NCBI GenBank assembly: GCA_016936395.1
Contig: JAFGXY010000026.1
Span: 1 to 64,000 of the forward strand
Reading direction: 5' to 3'
Length of the DNA stretch: 64,000 bases
From: Paracoccaceae bacterium
Lineage (GTDB): Bacteria; Pseudomonadota; Alphaproteobacteria; Rhodobacterales; Rhodobacteraceae
Position numbers and translations under genes: made by a program
Notes under the pieces: generated by a model
Told to the model about the DNA's origin: nothing
The model's database searches: none
What the model saw: only the letters and a program-made list of their open reading frames with translations
Shown: in pieces, positions 40,499 to 51,290 of the stretch
Position numbering within the stretch: the first letter of the stretch is position 1
Layout of the letters: every line of letters begins with the position of its first letter

Positions 40499-41394
40499 CA
40501 GGTCAGCCCTTTCAGGGTGCGGAAGGCGGCAAAGCGGGTCGCCGCGAATGCGACGATGGCGGCAAGGGGCGGCAAGAGCAACGGCAAAAGCCAGCCCGCA
40601 CCCTGAAAGCCAAGGCCGGTCAGAAAGGCCCCCGCCTCATCGGCGCGGGGCAAAAGCGCCACGCCGATCATCGCAAGAACAGTGCCGACCGACGCCCCGG
40701 CAAGGGCGCGCAGGGTAAAACGGCGCACGAAGGCGCGGACAATGTAGGTGTCCTTGGCCCCCACCAGCCGCAGCACGCGGATCACCGACAGATTGGCGGC
40801 AAGCGCGGAATTGGCGGCCAGCGTGATCATCGCCCCGGTTGCCCCGGCGATCAGCAACAGCGACAGCAGGCCCAGCAGACGCAACCGCTCGGCCGCCTGT
40901 GCCATCGGGCGGCGCCAGCGCGTATGGTCATCCAGCACAGCGCCGGGGGCCTCGGCGGCAAGACGTTGGCGCAGTCCCGTGCCATCATAGCCGGGGCTGG
41001 CTTCGGTGATCTCGATCAGCCGGGGCAGCGGCAGGGCATCGACCGGCAGGTCAGGCCCGAACCACGGCTCCAGCAGGGCGCGCTGTTCGGCGGCATCCAT
41101 CGCGCGGGCGCTTGCGATGCCGGGCGTGGTGGACAGCACCGACAACACAATGGCAACTTGCGTGTCCATTTGTTCGGGAGGAGCCGAAATGCGGATGGTC
41201 GCAGTGCCCGCAAGCGCCGAAGCCCAGCGCTCGGCCAGACGGCCAGACGCCAGCGACAGCGCCAGCGCAAACACCGCCAGAAACGCCATCGCCCCGGCGG
41301 TGAACAGGGTCAGTTGCGCGGTAAAGCCCGAAGGCGGCACCACGCGGTCGGCCTGACGGTCGGCACTCAGCAGGGCGGTGAAAGCGTTTTTCAC
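40498..41394 (-). CDS. ftsX: Cell-division permease FtsX
   Basis: Four-TM FtsX-like permease directly 3' of ftsE. Confidence 0.88.
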   Translation of the reverse strand: MKNAFTALLSADRQADRVVPPSGFTAQLTLFTAGAMAFLAVFALALSLASGRLAERWASALAGTATIRISAPPEQMDTQVAIVLSVLSTTPGIASARAMDAAEQRALLEPWFGPDLPVDALPLPRLIEITEASPGYDGTGLRQRLAAEAPGAVLDDHTRWRRPMAQAAERLRLLGLLSLLLIAGATGAMITLAANSALAANLSVIRVLRLVGAKDTYIVRAFVRRFTLRALAGASVGTVLAMIGVALLPRADEAGAFLTGLGFQGAGWLLPLLLPPLAAIVAFAATRFAAFRTLKGLT

Positions 41395-42062
41395 AAATCG
41401 GCCCCCGCAAGCTGCACCCGGCGGTTTGCGATCCGCAGAACCCGCGCGGCAAGCTGGGATTTTGCCTGCCGGATCAGGTTCATGTCATGGGTCGCCACCA
41501 GAATGGTCTTGCCCATCCGGTTCAACTCGACCAGCAGCGTCAGCAGGCGCAGCGACATTTCCCAATCCAGGTTGCCGGTGGGTTCATCGGCCAGAATGAC
41601 ATCGGGGTCCATGATCACGGCGCGGGCCAGCGCCGCACGCTGACGCTCGCCCCCCGACAGCGACGGCGGCAGGGCATCGGCCAGTTTGCCCAAACCGACC
41701 CAATCGAGCAGCGACGTGAGGTCTTGGGCGTTGCCGGGCTTGCCACAGACCGTCAGCGGCAGCGTGACATTGGTGGCCAGCGGCAGGTGATCCAGAAACT
41801 GGCAGTCCTGATGCACCACGCCGATGCGCCGCCGGGTCAGCGCCACATCATCGCGCGTCAGGCGGCGGGCATCGCGGCCAAACAGCGTCACCTGACCCGC
41901 CGTGGGGCGCAATTCGGCATAGGCCAGCTTGAGGAACGTGGTCTTGCCCGCCCCCGATGGCCCGGTCAGAAAGTGGAACGAACCGGGCGCAAGGCGCAGC
42001 GCGACGTCCGACAGCAGCTCTCCCCCACCGTAATTGTAGCCGACGTTTTCGAACAAGATCAC
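41391..42062 (-). CDS. ftsE: Cell-division ATP-binding protein FtsE
   Basis: FLTGPSGAGKTTFLKLAYAELRPTAGQVTLFGRD... LSGGERQRAALARAVIMDPDVILADEPTGNLD. Confidence 0.93.
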   Translation of the reverse strand: MILFENVGYNYGGGELLSDVALRLAPGSFHFLTGPSGAGKTTFLKLAYAELRPTAGQVTLFGRDARRLTRDDVALTRRRIGVVHQDCQFLDHLPLATNVTLPLTVCGKPGNAQDLTSLLDWVGLGKLADALPPSLSGGERQRAALARAVIMDPDVILADEPTGNLDWEMSLRLLTLLVELNRMGKTILVATHDMNLIRQAKSQLAARVLRIANRRVQLAGADL

Positions 42063-42228
42063 CCGCAGTGCCCCCGGTTGGACCGCCGGCAGAATTGCCC
42101 AAAGCGGGGTCGGATACAATCGCGGCGGCACAGGTTGTCACGAAAACGGGCACAAACCCTTGGCGTGGATCGGTATCGTTGCTACAGTCACGTGAAAAGC
42201 CGGGAAAACCGGAAAGGGTTACGTGTTC

Positions 42229-43059
42229 ATGCGTCTGATTTGTCCGAACTGTGATGCCCAGTATGAGGTGGACGCCAGCGCCATTCCCGAGGCTGGGCGT
42301 GACGTGCAATGTTCAAACTGCGGCCATGCGTGGTTTCAAAAGCGCGATGCCGAGCCGGAAGACCCGAGTGCCGCGTTGTATCGTGAGCCCGACGCAGCCG
42401 AGGTGCCGCCGCTGCCTGAGGCCCTGGCGCAAGGCGATGCCTTTGATGCCGATACCGACGCCGGTGGTGCCGACCCGGAGCCGCCGCCCGCAATCGGCGC
42501 GGCCCCGGTGCAGCGCACGCTGGACGACAGCGTGCTGGCAGTCTTGCGCGAAGAGGCCGAGCGCGAAACTGCTGCCCGACGGGCCGAGGCACAGGGCATC
42601 GAGTTGCAAGGCGACCTTGGACTGCCCCCACCAGTGCCCACTGGCGTGGGTGCGGCCCCTGCGGCCATCGGTGCAAGCAATGCCGAAAAGCGCATCGCAG
42701 CCATGAAGGGCGAGCATGTCGCCGCACCGCGCCCCGCCGCGCGCCGCGATCTGCTGCCGGACATTGAAGAAATCAATTCGACCCTGCGGCCCAGCGAAAC
42801 CCGCGTTGCCGATCAGGGTTCGACCATGGAAGTGTCAAGCGGGCAAGCTTCGGGTTTCAGGTCGGGTTTTGTGCTGATGCTATTGGTCGCGCTGTTTGCG
42901 GTGGTGCTGTATCTGATGGCGCCGCAAATCTCGGCCCAGATCCCGGCAGCGGCCAAGGCGATGACGGCCTATGTCTCGGCGGTGGACGCGGCCCGCGCGG
43001 CCTTGGACGCGTTGATGCAAAAGGCGACAGGCGCGATGAACGGCCTGAGCGGCGGCTGA
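42229..43059 (+). CDS. MJ0042-type zinc-ribbon protein with one TM
   Basis: MRLICPNCDAQYEVDASAIPEAGRDVQCSNCGHAWFQ: two CxxC pairs; TM near the C-terminus. Confidence 0.88.
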   Translation: MRLICPNCDAQYEVDASAIPEAGRDVQCSNCGHAWFQKRDAEPEDPSAALYREPDAAEVPPLPEALAQGDAFDADTDAGGADPEPPPAIGAAPVQRTLDDSVLAVLREEAERETAARRAEAQGIELQGDLGLPPPVPTGVGAAPAAIGASNAEKRIAAMKGEHVAAPRPAARRDLLPDIEEINSTLRPSETRVADQGSTMEVSSGQASGFRSGFVLMLLVALFAVVLYLMAPQISAQIPAAAKAMTAYVSAVDAARAALDALMQKATGAMNGLSGG

Positions 43060-43135
43060 CATCGGCGTGACGTGGCGTCCGGGATGACAAGCCCGAAACC
43101 TGCGTCCATGCTGGCGGCGATTGCCAGAGGACGCC

Positions 43136-45139
43136 ATGAACCATTATCCCCATTTGCTTGCCCCGCTTGACCTTGGGCATATCGTGCTGCCCAACCGGGT
43201 GCTGATGGGGTCGATGCATACAGGGTTGGAAGAAACCGGCGACTGGGGCCGCGTTGCTGCGTTTTATGCCGCGCGGGCGGCGGGTGGCGTCGGGCTGATC
43301 GTGACCGGCGGCATGGCCCCCAACCGAGAGGGCGGGGTGTTTCCCGGCGCGGCGGGGCTTTTTTCCGATGCGGATATCGCCAACCATCGCGGCGTGACCG
43401 ATGCTGTGCATGGCGCGGGCGGGCGGATTGCCATGCAGATCCTGCACGCCGGGCGCTATGCCTATGGCAAGGACTGTGTCGCCCCCTCGGCGCTGAAATC
43501 GCCGATCTCGCCCTTTGTGCCGCGCGAACTGGACGAAGACGGCATTGAAAAGCAGATCAGCGACATGGTGATTGCGGCGCAGCGGGCGCAAGCCGCGGGC
43601 TATGACGGGGTCGAGGTGATGGGGTCCGAGGGATACTTCCTGAACCAGTTCCTTGTGCGCCATACCAACCGGCGCACCGACCGCTGGGGCGGAAGTTATG
43701 ACAACCGGATGCGCCTGCCGGTCGACGTGGTGCGCCGGGTGCGCGCCGCGGTGGGGCCAGATTTCATCGTGATCTATCGGATCAGCCTGATCGACTTGAT
43801 CCCCGACGGATCAAGCTGGGATGAGGTGGTGACGCTGGCCCGCGCGGTGCAGGCGGCGGGGGCCAGCCTGCTGAACACCGGCATCGGTTGGCACGAGGCG
43901 CGGGTGCCGACGATTGCCACCTCGGTGCCACGTGCGGCGTTCACCTGGCTGACGGCACGGTTGCGGCCCCACGTGTCGATCCCGGTCATCACGTCAAACC
44001 GCATCAACACGCCCGAGGTGGGCGAGGCGGTGTTGGCGGCAGGGCAGGCCGACATGGTCAGCATGGCGCGGCCCTTTCTGGCGGATGCCGACTTTGTCGC
44101 CAAGGCGGCAGCGGGGCGCGCGGCCGATATCGCGCCCTGCATCGCCTGCAATCAGGCCTGTCTGGACCACACTTTCAGCGGCAAGCTGACCTCGTGTCTG
44201 GTCAACCCGCGCGCCTGCCATGAGACGGAACTGGTCTATGCCCCCACTGACGCGCCCAAACGGGTGGCGGTGGTGGGGGCAGGCGCGGGCGGCATGATGG
44301 CGGCGCTGGTGGCGGCGGGGCGCGGCCACGCGGTGACCCTGTTTGAAAAGGCGCCCGAGGTGGGCGGGCAGTTGAATCTGGCCAGGCAGGTGCCGGGCAA
44401 GGAAGAATTTCACGGGCTGGTGGCGTGGTTCGCGCATGGCCTGGCACAGGCGGGCGTCGATATGCGGCTGAGCACCGCGCCAGAGGTTGAGGATTTGCGC
44501 GGCTATGACGAGGTGATTGTGGCCACGGGTGTCTTGCCACGCGATCCGGGGATTGCCGGGCAAGAGCGCGCTTTGGGCTATGCGCAAGTGCTGCGCGGTG
44601 CGCCGGTGGGCAAGCGCGTGGCAATCGTTGGCGCGGGCGGCATCGGTTTTGATGTCGCAGAGTTTCTGGTGCAATCGGGGGCCAGCCCGACGCTGGACTT
44701 TGATCTGTGGCGGCAGGAGTGGGGTGTGGGCGATCCGGATCAGACAGCCGGCGGTCTGGCGGAACCACAGCCCCACGCCCCCGCGCGGCAGGTCTGGCTG
44801 TTACAGCGCAAGGCCGAAAAACCGGGGCGACGGTTGGGCAAGACGACGGGTTGGATTCACCGGGCGGCCCTTGCAGCGAAGGGGGTCACGATGCTGGGGG
44901 GCGTGGGTTATGATGCGCTTGTCGATCAGGGCCTGTGCATCACCCGTGACGGCCAGCCCGAGGTGCTGCCGGTTGATACGGTTGTGCTGTGTGCAGGACA
45001 GGTGCCGGACCGCAGCCTTGTCGATGCGCTGACCGCGGCGGGGGTTGCGCATCATGTGATCGGCGGGGCCGATGTCGCGGCCGAACTGGATGCCAAGCGC
45101 GCCATTGATCAGGGCGCGCGGCTGGCGGCAGCACTGTGA
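43136..45139 (+). CDS. fadH: NADPH-dependent 2,4-dienoyl-CoA reductase / NADH:flavin oxidoreductase
   Basis: OYE-like N-domain; CIACNQACLDHTFSGKLTSCLVNPRACHE Fe-S cluster; GAGAGGMMAALVAAGRGH FAD site. Confidence 0.92.
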   Translation: MNHYPHLLAPLDLGHIVLPNRVLMGSMHTGLEETGDWGRVAAFYAARAAGGVGLIVTGGMAPNREGGVFPGAAGLFSDADIANHRGVTDAVHGAGGRIAMQILHAGRYAYGKDCVAPSALKSPISPFVPRELDEDGIEKQISDMVIAAQRAQAAGYDGVEVMGSEGYFLNQFLVRHTNRRTDRWGGSYDNRMRLPVDVVRRVRAAVGPDFIVIYRISLIDLIPDGSSWDEVVTLARAVQAAGASLLNTGIGWHEARVPTIATSVPRAAFTWLTARLRPHVSIPVITSNRINTPEVGEAVLAAGQADMVSMARPFLADADFVAKAAAGRAADIAPCIACNQACLDHTFSGKLTSCLVNPRACHETELVYAPTDAPKRVAVVGAGAGGMMAALVAAGRGHAVTLFEKAPEVGGQLNLARQVPGKEEFHGLVAWFAHGLAQAGVDMRLSTAPEVEDLRGYDEVIVATGVLPRDPGIAGQERALGYAQVLRGAPVGKRVAIVGAGGIGFDVAEFLVQSGASPTLDFDLWRQEWGVGDPDQTAGGLAEPQPHAPARQVWLLQRKAEKPGRRLGKTTGWIHRAALAAKGVTMLGGVGYDALVDQGLCITRDGQPEVLPVDTVVLCAGQVPDRSLVDALTAAGVAHHVIGGADVAAELDAKRAIDQGARLAAAL

Positions 45140-45326
45140 TCTGTCCCCCGACCCGGGCAGTCTGGGGTTCATGTCCGTTCTGCCCCTTGGCAAAGTGCCA
45201 AGCCTCGCACCGATCGGGGGATGCGGCCATATCCATCGGAATAGGCGTCACTTCGGAACAGAATTGACCGTGGACAACGGCGAAAGGGCATGGAACCCTT
45301 GCGCCAATCATGCGGAGAGACCTGCG

Positions 45327-45842
45327 ATGAGATTATCTCGACGACTGATGACCGCCACATTCTTGCTTGGCTTGTGCTGGCAACCCGTTTCATCCCTTGC
45401 CGAACCGTTTCCAGCGCCGACCGAAGAGGTGATCCTGACCATCGACGGCAAGCTGGGACCGGACACACCAGCCGGCGGGATCGCCCTTGATTTGTCCGGA
45501 TTGAAAGCCCTGCCTGCGACCAGTTTCACCACCCGGACGATCTGGACGGATGGTGCAAAGACCTTCACCGGCGTATCGCTGAGGCGGCTGCTGGAAATGG
45601 CGGGGGCCTCCGGTAACACGGTCTGGGCCGAAGCCCTGAACGGCTATCAGGTCGAAATGAACATACCCGAGCTTCATCCCGAATTTCCGATCATCGCTTA
45701 TCAGATTGACGGGGTCGAGTTCAGCCGCCGCGACAAAGGGCCGTTGTGGATCGTGTATCCCTATGATCTGGATGAACGATATCGGTCTGAAGTGAGTTTT
45801 GCCACCAGTGTCTGGCAGTTGCAGAAGATGACGGTCGAATAG
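45327..45842 (+). CDS. Exported molybdopterin-oxidoreductase-domain-like protein
   Basis: Signal peptide; FTTRTIWTDGAKTFTGVSLRRLLEMAGASGNTVWAEALNGYQVEM. Confidence 0.8.
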   Translation: MRLSRRLMTATFLLGLCWQPVSSLAEPFPAPTEEVILTIDGKLGPDTPAGGIALDLSGLKALPATSFTTRTIWTDGAKTFTGVSLRRLLEMAGASGNTVWAEALNGYQVEMNIPELHPEFPIIAYQIDGVEFSRRDKGPLWIVYPYDLDERYRSEVSFATSVWQLQKMTVE

Positions 45843-45940
45843 CCCGGCTGCAGGTGCCGCAGATCAACTGGTTATCAGGGGCGCGGCGGGCTGATGCGGC
45901 GGGGAAATCCTTGTGTCAGGTGACTGGATTGCGCGGCGGT

Positions 45941-46294
45941 TCAGAAGTTGTTCGGATTTCCCGGCAGGATGGTGCCGGTGCCTTCATCGCCCGAGGCCCC
46001 GACCCAGACCAGATTGGGCCCGCTGAGCCGAACCGCCCAACAGCTTGCCGGGTTGCCATCATAGGCAAGGCACAGGCGGTTGCCTGCCACGCTCCACGCG
46101 CCGGCATAATCGGCGCCGCGAATGGACCCGTCGGGGGCGTAATATTCCTCAAACCCGCCCGATGCCACCATCGCCCCGCGCACGGTATTTCCGGCAATCG
46201 CCGCGCTGATTTCGCGGGCAGACGCGGTGTCTTGCGCAGATGCAGGCAGGGCGGTGAGCATGGCAAAGCCAAGGATCAGGCGAAACGGCGTCAT
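45941..46294 (-). CDS. Small exported hypothetical protein
   Basis: MTPFRLILGFAMLTALPASAQDTASAREISAAIAGNTVRGAMVASGGFEEYYAPDGSIRG. Confidence 0.8.
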   Translation of the reverse strand: MTPFRLILGFAMLTALPASAQDTASAREISAAIAGNTVRGAMVASGGFEEYYAPDGSIRGADYAGAWSVAGNRLCLAYDGNPASCWAVRLSGPNLVWVGASGDEGTGTILPGNPNNF

Positions 46295-46339
46295 CTTGAT
46301 GCTCCTGTTGCAATCAGAGTAACGCAAAGGGGGGCGGTG

Positions 46340-47062
46340 TCAAACCGTTGGCCCGGTCAGGTGTTCTGGAATCGTCAGGCCCAGCACCGAGGCCAGCCGC
46401 GCCAGCGTGGCGCGATGCCCGGCGTCCCAGCAGGCGGCGTGGGACGCAAACAGCACCGCCTGGCTGGAATGGATCAGCGCATCGGACAGGATTTTCAGAT
46501 GGTTCGCCCGCAGCGTTTCACCCGATGAGGTGATGTCGGCAATCGCCTCGGCGGTCAGGTTCTTGACCGTGCCTTCGGTGGCGCCCTGACTGTCGACCAG
46601 TTGATAATCCGCCACGCCCTGCGCGGTCAGAAATTCGCGCACAAGACGGTGGTATTTGGTGGCAATCCGCAGCCGAAAGCCATGCGCGCGGCGAAAGGCT
46701 GCCGCCGCCGCATCCAGATCATCCAGGGTGTCGACATCAACCCAACAGGTGGGCACCGCAAGGATCAGGTCAGCCTGGCCAAACCCAAGCAGCGCCCATT
46801 CGGTCACTTGCGCCGACCAATCCGCGAGCTTGTCGCGCACAAGGTCTGACCCGGTGACGCCAAGATGGATACGCCCCGCCGCCAGTTCTCGCGGGATCTC
46901 TCCGGCGGAAAGCAGAACCAGTTCAACACCTTCGATGCCATCGACCGCGCCTGCATATTCCCGCTCGGCACCGGCAAGGCGCAGGGTGATGCCGCGCGCG
47001 CCGAACCAGTCGAAGGTTTTCTCCATCAGCCGCCCTTTGGACGGCACGCCGATCTTGATCAT
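46340..47062 (-). CDS. hisG: ATP phosphoribosyltransferase, short form
   Basis: [38 protein letters not shown]...; coupled to hisZ. Confidence 0.96.
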   Translation of the reverse strand: MIKIGVPSKGRLMEKTFDWFGARGITLRLAGAEREYAGAVDGIEGVELVLLSAGEIPRELAAGRIHLGVTGSDLVRDKLADWSAQVTEWALLGFGQADLILAVPTCWVDVDTLDDLDAAAAAFRRAHGFRLRIATKYHRLVREFLTAQGVADYQLVDSQGATEGTVKNLTAEAIADITSSGETLRANHLKILSDALIHSSQAVLFASHAACWDAGHRATLARLASVLGLTIPEHLTGPTV

Positions 47063-48171
47063 GGCTTGCCCCCTTGCAGGCACGCGAAAAGCCCGGCGCG
47101 GATCACGCCCCCGACCGCGGGAATGGATTTGCCCTGCCCCAGCACCGCGGTCAGCGCGTCATAGCGCCCACCGCTGGCAACGGGGGGAAGGCTGGGGTCA
47201 TCGGCCAGAAAGCTGAAGACAAAACCATCGTAATACTCAAGGCTGGTGCGGCCATGGCTGGCCTCGAACGGCAGGGTTTCCACGTCGATGCCATGGCTGG
47301 AAAGCGCCGTCAGACGCGCCGCAAACCGGTCAACGGCGGGGGTGATGGCGGGCAGCAGGGGGGTGATGCCGCGAAGATGGTCCAAGGCCGCGCGCGACGG
47401 GGCTTGCAGCGACAGAAGGTCATACAGCAATGCGGCTTCCGGGGCTGCCAGCGGTCGGGTGCGGGCATCTTCGATCAGCGCCTCGGCGCGGGCGGTGATT
47501 TCGTCGGCGCTGCGCAGGCCGGTGAAGGCACCCGCTTGCGCGATCAGATCGGCGGGTGATCCCTGTCCAAGCCGGTCCAGCACCTGCTTGCGGGCGGCGG
47601 GCATCGGCGCGCGGCCAGAAAACCGGTCCAGCAGCGCGCGAAAGCGGTGGGGCCGCCAGATATGGCGCAGCAGCGCCTGTTTGCGGCGGTCCGTCGTGGC
47701 AAGCCCGCGCACGGCAGCCATCAGAATGCCGATGTCGCCAATGACCGGGCGCAGGTGCAGGCCATTTTCGGCAAGCACCTGATTGATCAATGAAAAAACC
47801 AGCGCATCCGACTGTTCGGGCATGTCGCGACGGAAAACCTCGATCCCCGCCTGATGGTATTCCGACGGGCGGTCGCCGGCGCGGTCCTGTTTGCGGAACA
47901 CCGGGCCGGAATAGGCATAGATCGCGGGCTCGGCCCCGCCCGTCATATGCTGCTGAACCACCGGAACCGTAAAATCGGGGCGCAGCATCATTTCACCGCG
48001 CAGCGGATCGGCGGTGATATAGGCCCGGGCGCGGATATCCTCGCCATACAAATCCAGAAGCGTTTCAGCGGGTTGCAGGATATCGGCCTCGATGCGCGTG
48101 GCTCCTTTGGCCACGAACCAATCGGCCAGCCGGTCTGATCTTGCGCGTTCCGGGCCGGGGGTCTGCATCAC
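47059..48171 (-). CDS. hisZ: ATP phosphoribosyltransferase regulatory subunit
   Basis: [39 protein letters not shown]; HisRS-like, next to hisG. Confidence 0.93.
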   Translation of the reverse strand: MMQTPGPERARSDRLADWFVAKGATRIEADILQPAETLLDLYGEDIRARAYITADPLRGEMMLRPDFTVPVVQQHMTGGAEPAIYAYSGPVFRKQDRAGDRPSEYHQAGIEVFRRDMPEQSDALVFSLINQVLAENGLHLRPVIGDIGILMAAVRGLATTDRRKQALLRHIWRPHRFRALLDRFSGRAPMPAARKQVLDRLGQGSPADLIAQAGAFTGLRSADEITARAEALIEDARTRPLAAPEAALLYDLLSLQAPSRAALDHLRGITPLLPAITPAVDRFAARLTALSSHGIDVETLPFEASHGRTSLEYYDGFVFSFLADDPSLPPVASGGRYDALTAVLGQGKSIPAVGGVIRAGLFACLQGGKP

Positions 48172-49793
48172 TGGCCGCCCAGCATCTGCTGCACCCGCGC
48201 TACCAGATCGGCACGGGCGATTTCAACCTGAGCGGGTCGGTCTTTCCATTCCTCCAGCGTGGCGTTCTGGGCGATCTTTGCACCAAGGATCAGGTCTTTC
48301 AGGATGACCGTGCCCTGTTCGGCTTCGTTCCCGCCTTGGATCACCGCCACCGGGCTTGCGCGTTTGTCGGCGTATTTCAACTGGTTGCCAAAGTTCTTCG
48401 GGTTGCCAAGGTAAACCTCGGCGCGAATGCCGGCGCGGCGCAGATCGGCGACCATGCCCATGTAATCGGCCATCCGGTCGCGGTCCATCACCGTCACCAC
48501 CACCGGGCCCGCGGTATCGGCACCGCTGCGCCCCTTGGCGCGCAGGGCGGCAAGCAGGCGGTCGACGCCGATGGAGACACCTGTGGCGGGGACAGATTGG
48601 CCGGTGAAGCGCTTCACCAGATCATCGTAGCGGCCCCCCCCGGCCACGCTGCCGAATTGCCGCTTGCGGCCCTTTTCGTCAAGGATTTCAAAGGTGAGTT
48701 CGGCCTCAAAGACCGGGCCGGTGTAGTAGCCAAGGCCACGCACCACGCCGGGGTCGATCACGATACGGTCGGGGCCGTAGCCTTGGGCGGCAAGGAGAGA
48801 GGCGATTTCCTCCAACTCTTCGACTCCCTGCAATCCAACTGGTGATGCACCTACAATGGCCCTCAGGTGTTTGAAGGTCACCGCGTTTCGATAGACCACT
48901 GCCTCCTCGTCTGTTGTAAGCGGCTGACCAGTCTTCTCATCAAATGAAAACATGGCGCGTGTGATCCGGCTGGGCGGACTATCGTCCCCGAAACGCTCGA
49001 AAACCAAATTCGCTAGTTCCGCCGCGATGGTGATGTTTGCAGTCATAAACCCCATCACCACCTCGGCCTGCACGTCCGACAGCCCCGCCCCCTTGGTGAA
49101 ATCGCCGGATTCATCCTTGCGACCTTCGCCGAGCAAGGCACGCACTCCCTCCACACCCAGACGATCCATCTTGTCGATCGCGCGCAAGACGATGCCGCGT
49201 TCGGTGGAAAAGCGTTCGGGATCAGTGGGATCTAGGACGCCCGCGACCTCCATCACACCATTCAAAACCTTCCGGTTGTTCACCTTGATCACATAGTCGC
49301 CGCGTTCGATCCCTACGGCCTCCAAGGCATCGGCCAGCATCATGCAGATCTCGGCGTCTGCCGCCACCGAGGGCGCACCTACGGTATCGGCATCGCATTG
49401 ATAAAACTGCCGAAATCTGCCCGGACCCGGCTTTTCGTTGCGCCAGACCGGGCCCATGGCATAGCGGCGGTAGGGGCTGGGCAGGTCGTTGCGGTATTGC
49501 GCGGCGACGCGGGCCAAGGGGGCGGTCAGGTCATAGCGGAGCGCCAGCCAATCGGCATCTTCGTCCTGCCAAGCGAAGACGCCTTCATTCGGGCGGTCCA
49601 CGTCGGGCAGGAATTTTCCAAGCGATTCAACGGTTTCCACCGCGCTGGTTTCCAGTGGGTCAAAGCCGTAGCGGTGATACACTTCAGCGATCTTGTCCAG
49701 CATGGCTTTGCGCTCGGTCACTTCGGCGCCGAAATAATCGCGAAAGCCTTTGGGCGTCTCGGCCCTTGGGCGGCGGATTTTTGCTTCGGACAT
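48168..49793 (-). CDS. hisS: Histidyl-tRNA synthetase
   Basis: [40 protein letters not shown]... [15 protein letters not shown]... [10 protein letters not shown]. Confidence 0.97.
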   Translation of the reverse strand: MSEAKIRRPRAETPKGFRDYFGAEVTERKAMLDKIAEVYHRYGFDPLETSAVETVESLGKFLPDVDRPNEGVFAWQDEDADWLALRYDLTAPLARVAAQYRNDLPSPYRRYAMGPVWRNEKPGPGRFRQFYQCDADTVGAPSVAADAEICMMLADALEAVGIERGDYVIKVNNRKVLNGVMEVAGVLDPTDPERFSTERGIVLRAIDKMDRLGVEGVRALLGEGRKDESGDFTKGAGLSDVQAEVVMGFMTANITIAAELANLVFERFGDDSPPSRITRAMFSFDEKTGQPLTTDEEAVVYRNAVTFKHLRAIVGASPVGLQGVEELEEIASLLAAQGYGPDRIVIDPGVVRGLGYYTGPVFEAELTFEILDEKGRKRQFGSVAGGGRYDDLVKRFTGQSVPATGVSIGVDRLLAALRAKGRSGADTAGPVVVTVMDRDRMADYMGMVADLRRAGIRAEVYLGNPKNFGNQLKYADKRASPVAVIQGGNEAEQGTVILKDLILGAKIAQNATLEEWKDRPAQVEIARADLVARVQQMLGGQ

Positions 49794-49935
49794 GGCGGTT
49801 GGCCCTTCGATCTGTTGCGCGGTTGCTGTAACCGATGGGCGGCGGGGCGGCAAGCGGTGCGGGGCGTGCGTATCCTGTGTGCGGCGTGTGTGCAGGCCGT
49901 GGTGCAGGCGTGGTCACAGGGAAGGCGGGCAAGCG

Positions 49936-50136
49936 ATGGATCAAGACGACCAGTTGGAAGAGCGGATCGCGCATCTGATGCGGGCGGTCGATGACCTGTC
50001 GGACGTGGTCGCCGCACAGCGCAAGGAGCTGGACCGGCTGACCCGGCTGGTCGGTCTGCTGGTGGAGCGGGAGGCCGAGCGCGAGGCGCAGGGGGGTGAA
50101 AGCCCGGCCGCAAACCAGAGGCCGCCGCATTGGTAG
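49936..50136 (+). CDS. slyX: SlyX-family protein
   Basis: MDQDDQLEERIAHLMRAVDDLSDVVAAQRKELDRLTRLVGLLVEREAEREAQGGESPAANQRPPHW. Confidence 0.85.
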   Translation: MDQDDQLEERIAHLMRAVDDLSDVVAAQRKELDRLTRLVGLLVEREAEREAQGGESPAANQRPPHW

Positions 50137-50187
50137 GCAGGCTTTGTCAGCATGGACAGGCGGGCCGCGATCCCCTAAGTCAACTGC

Positions 50188-50427
50188 ATGAAGTGGGATC
50201 AAGAGATTGACGCGCTGGGCTTGCTGTGCCCGCTGCCGGTGCTGAAGGCGCGCAAGCGGCTGCTGGCGATGGCACCGGGGCAGGTGTTGCGGCTGGTGGC
50301 CAGCGATCCGGCCTCGATCCTTGACGTGCCGCATTTTTGCAGCCAGTCGGGGGACACGCTGATCGACAGCCATGACGATGGCGACGCGCGGGTGTTCTTC
50401 ATCCGCAAGGGTCAGCCCAAGGCCTGA
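50188..50427 (+). CDS. TusA-family sulfurtransferase-like protein
   Basis: IDALGLLCPLPVLKARKRLLAMAPGQVLRLVASDPASILDVPHFC: CPxP motif. Confidence 0.93.
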   Translation: MKWDQEIDALGLLCPLPVLKARKRLLAMAPGQVLRLVASDPASILDVPHFCSQSGDTLIDSHDDGDARVFFIRKGQPKA

Positions 50428-51290
50428 CGCAACAGGCCGGTGTGGCCTGCACCCAGGATCCAGCCTTCCTCGGACAAGGCCGGCGCACTGACGGCCATGA
50501 TCCGGCCAAGGGCGGCAGCGGGCAGACCTGCCAGCGATTGCGCCAGCAGCCGCACCTGCGCCTGATCAGTGACCATGCCGGTGGTGGCGGTCAGGTGGCG
50601 CACCTCGGCCGCCAGCAGCGAAGGATAGACCTCGGCCAGCACGACCGGCGCGGTGGCGGGCTGAAACGGCCAGACGGCGATCTGGCTGGCAAAGCGGGTG
50701 CGCAGCCGGTGCAGCATTGGCAACCCGGTCAGGACCTGCGCCCCCACCGCACCGGCCCCGGCCAGTTGCCACACCGGTTTGGGCGCGGCACCCGGCCCGC
50801 GCGCCGCCAGATCGGTGGCGCGGTGCAGCGCCAGACCGGGCGGCAGCGCGGGTTTCAGGCGGGGCAGGCCGGGGATTTGCTGCTTTTCGCCATTGCCCCA
50901 GAACGGCCCATCGCCGGGGAAATGCCGGTTCATCTGGGCGGCGACATGCCGGTAGTTCGTGACATTCGCCTCTGTATCGGTCACCCGCGCCGCCAGCCAG
51001 GCCCAGAGGTTCAGTGCCTGCGGGGTGCCGGTCAGGTGGGCACAAAAGCCGGACGGGGTGCCAAAGGCGAAATCCGCGCCGATCAGCAGGCGGTGGCCCC
51101 GGCCCAGACTGGTGTGAACAAGGTCGCACAGGGCGGCCTCGGCGGCCAGGCGGGTGGGCAGATTGCGGGCGGTCAGCGTGCGGGCGGTCTGGCTGGGCCC
51201 GCATGCCTCGGCCAGCCAGATCGAATCCTTGCCCAGACGCGGCCCCTTGGCGGCGGACCAGTCAAGGATGGCAACCCGGTCAAACATCAT
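50412..51290 (-). CDS. Conserved hypothetical protein adjacent to mobA
   Basis: MMFDRVAILDWSAAKGPRLGKDSIWLAEACGPSQTARTLTARN...; ATGA-type coupling with mobA. Confidence 0.75.
   Translation of the reverse strand: MMFDRVAILDWSAAKGPRLGKDSIWLAEACGPSQTARTLTARNLPTRLAAEAALCDLVHTSLGRGHRLLIGADFAFGTPSGFCAHLTGTPQALNLWAWLAARVTDTEANVTNYRHVAAQMNRHFPGDGPFWGNGEKQQIPGLPRLKPALPPGLALHRATDLAARGPGAAPKPVWQLAGAGAVGAQVLTGLPMLHRLRTRFASQIAVWPFQPATAPVVLAEVYPSLLAAEVRHLTATTGMVTDQAQVRLLAQSLAGLPAAALGRIMAVSAPALSEEGWILGAGHTGLLRQALG

Noticed and set aside
50412-50427. Overlap of the tusA-like gene and the minus-strand gene considered an annotation error
   Set aside because: A 16-bp convergent overlap is ordinary and both ORFs look genuine.
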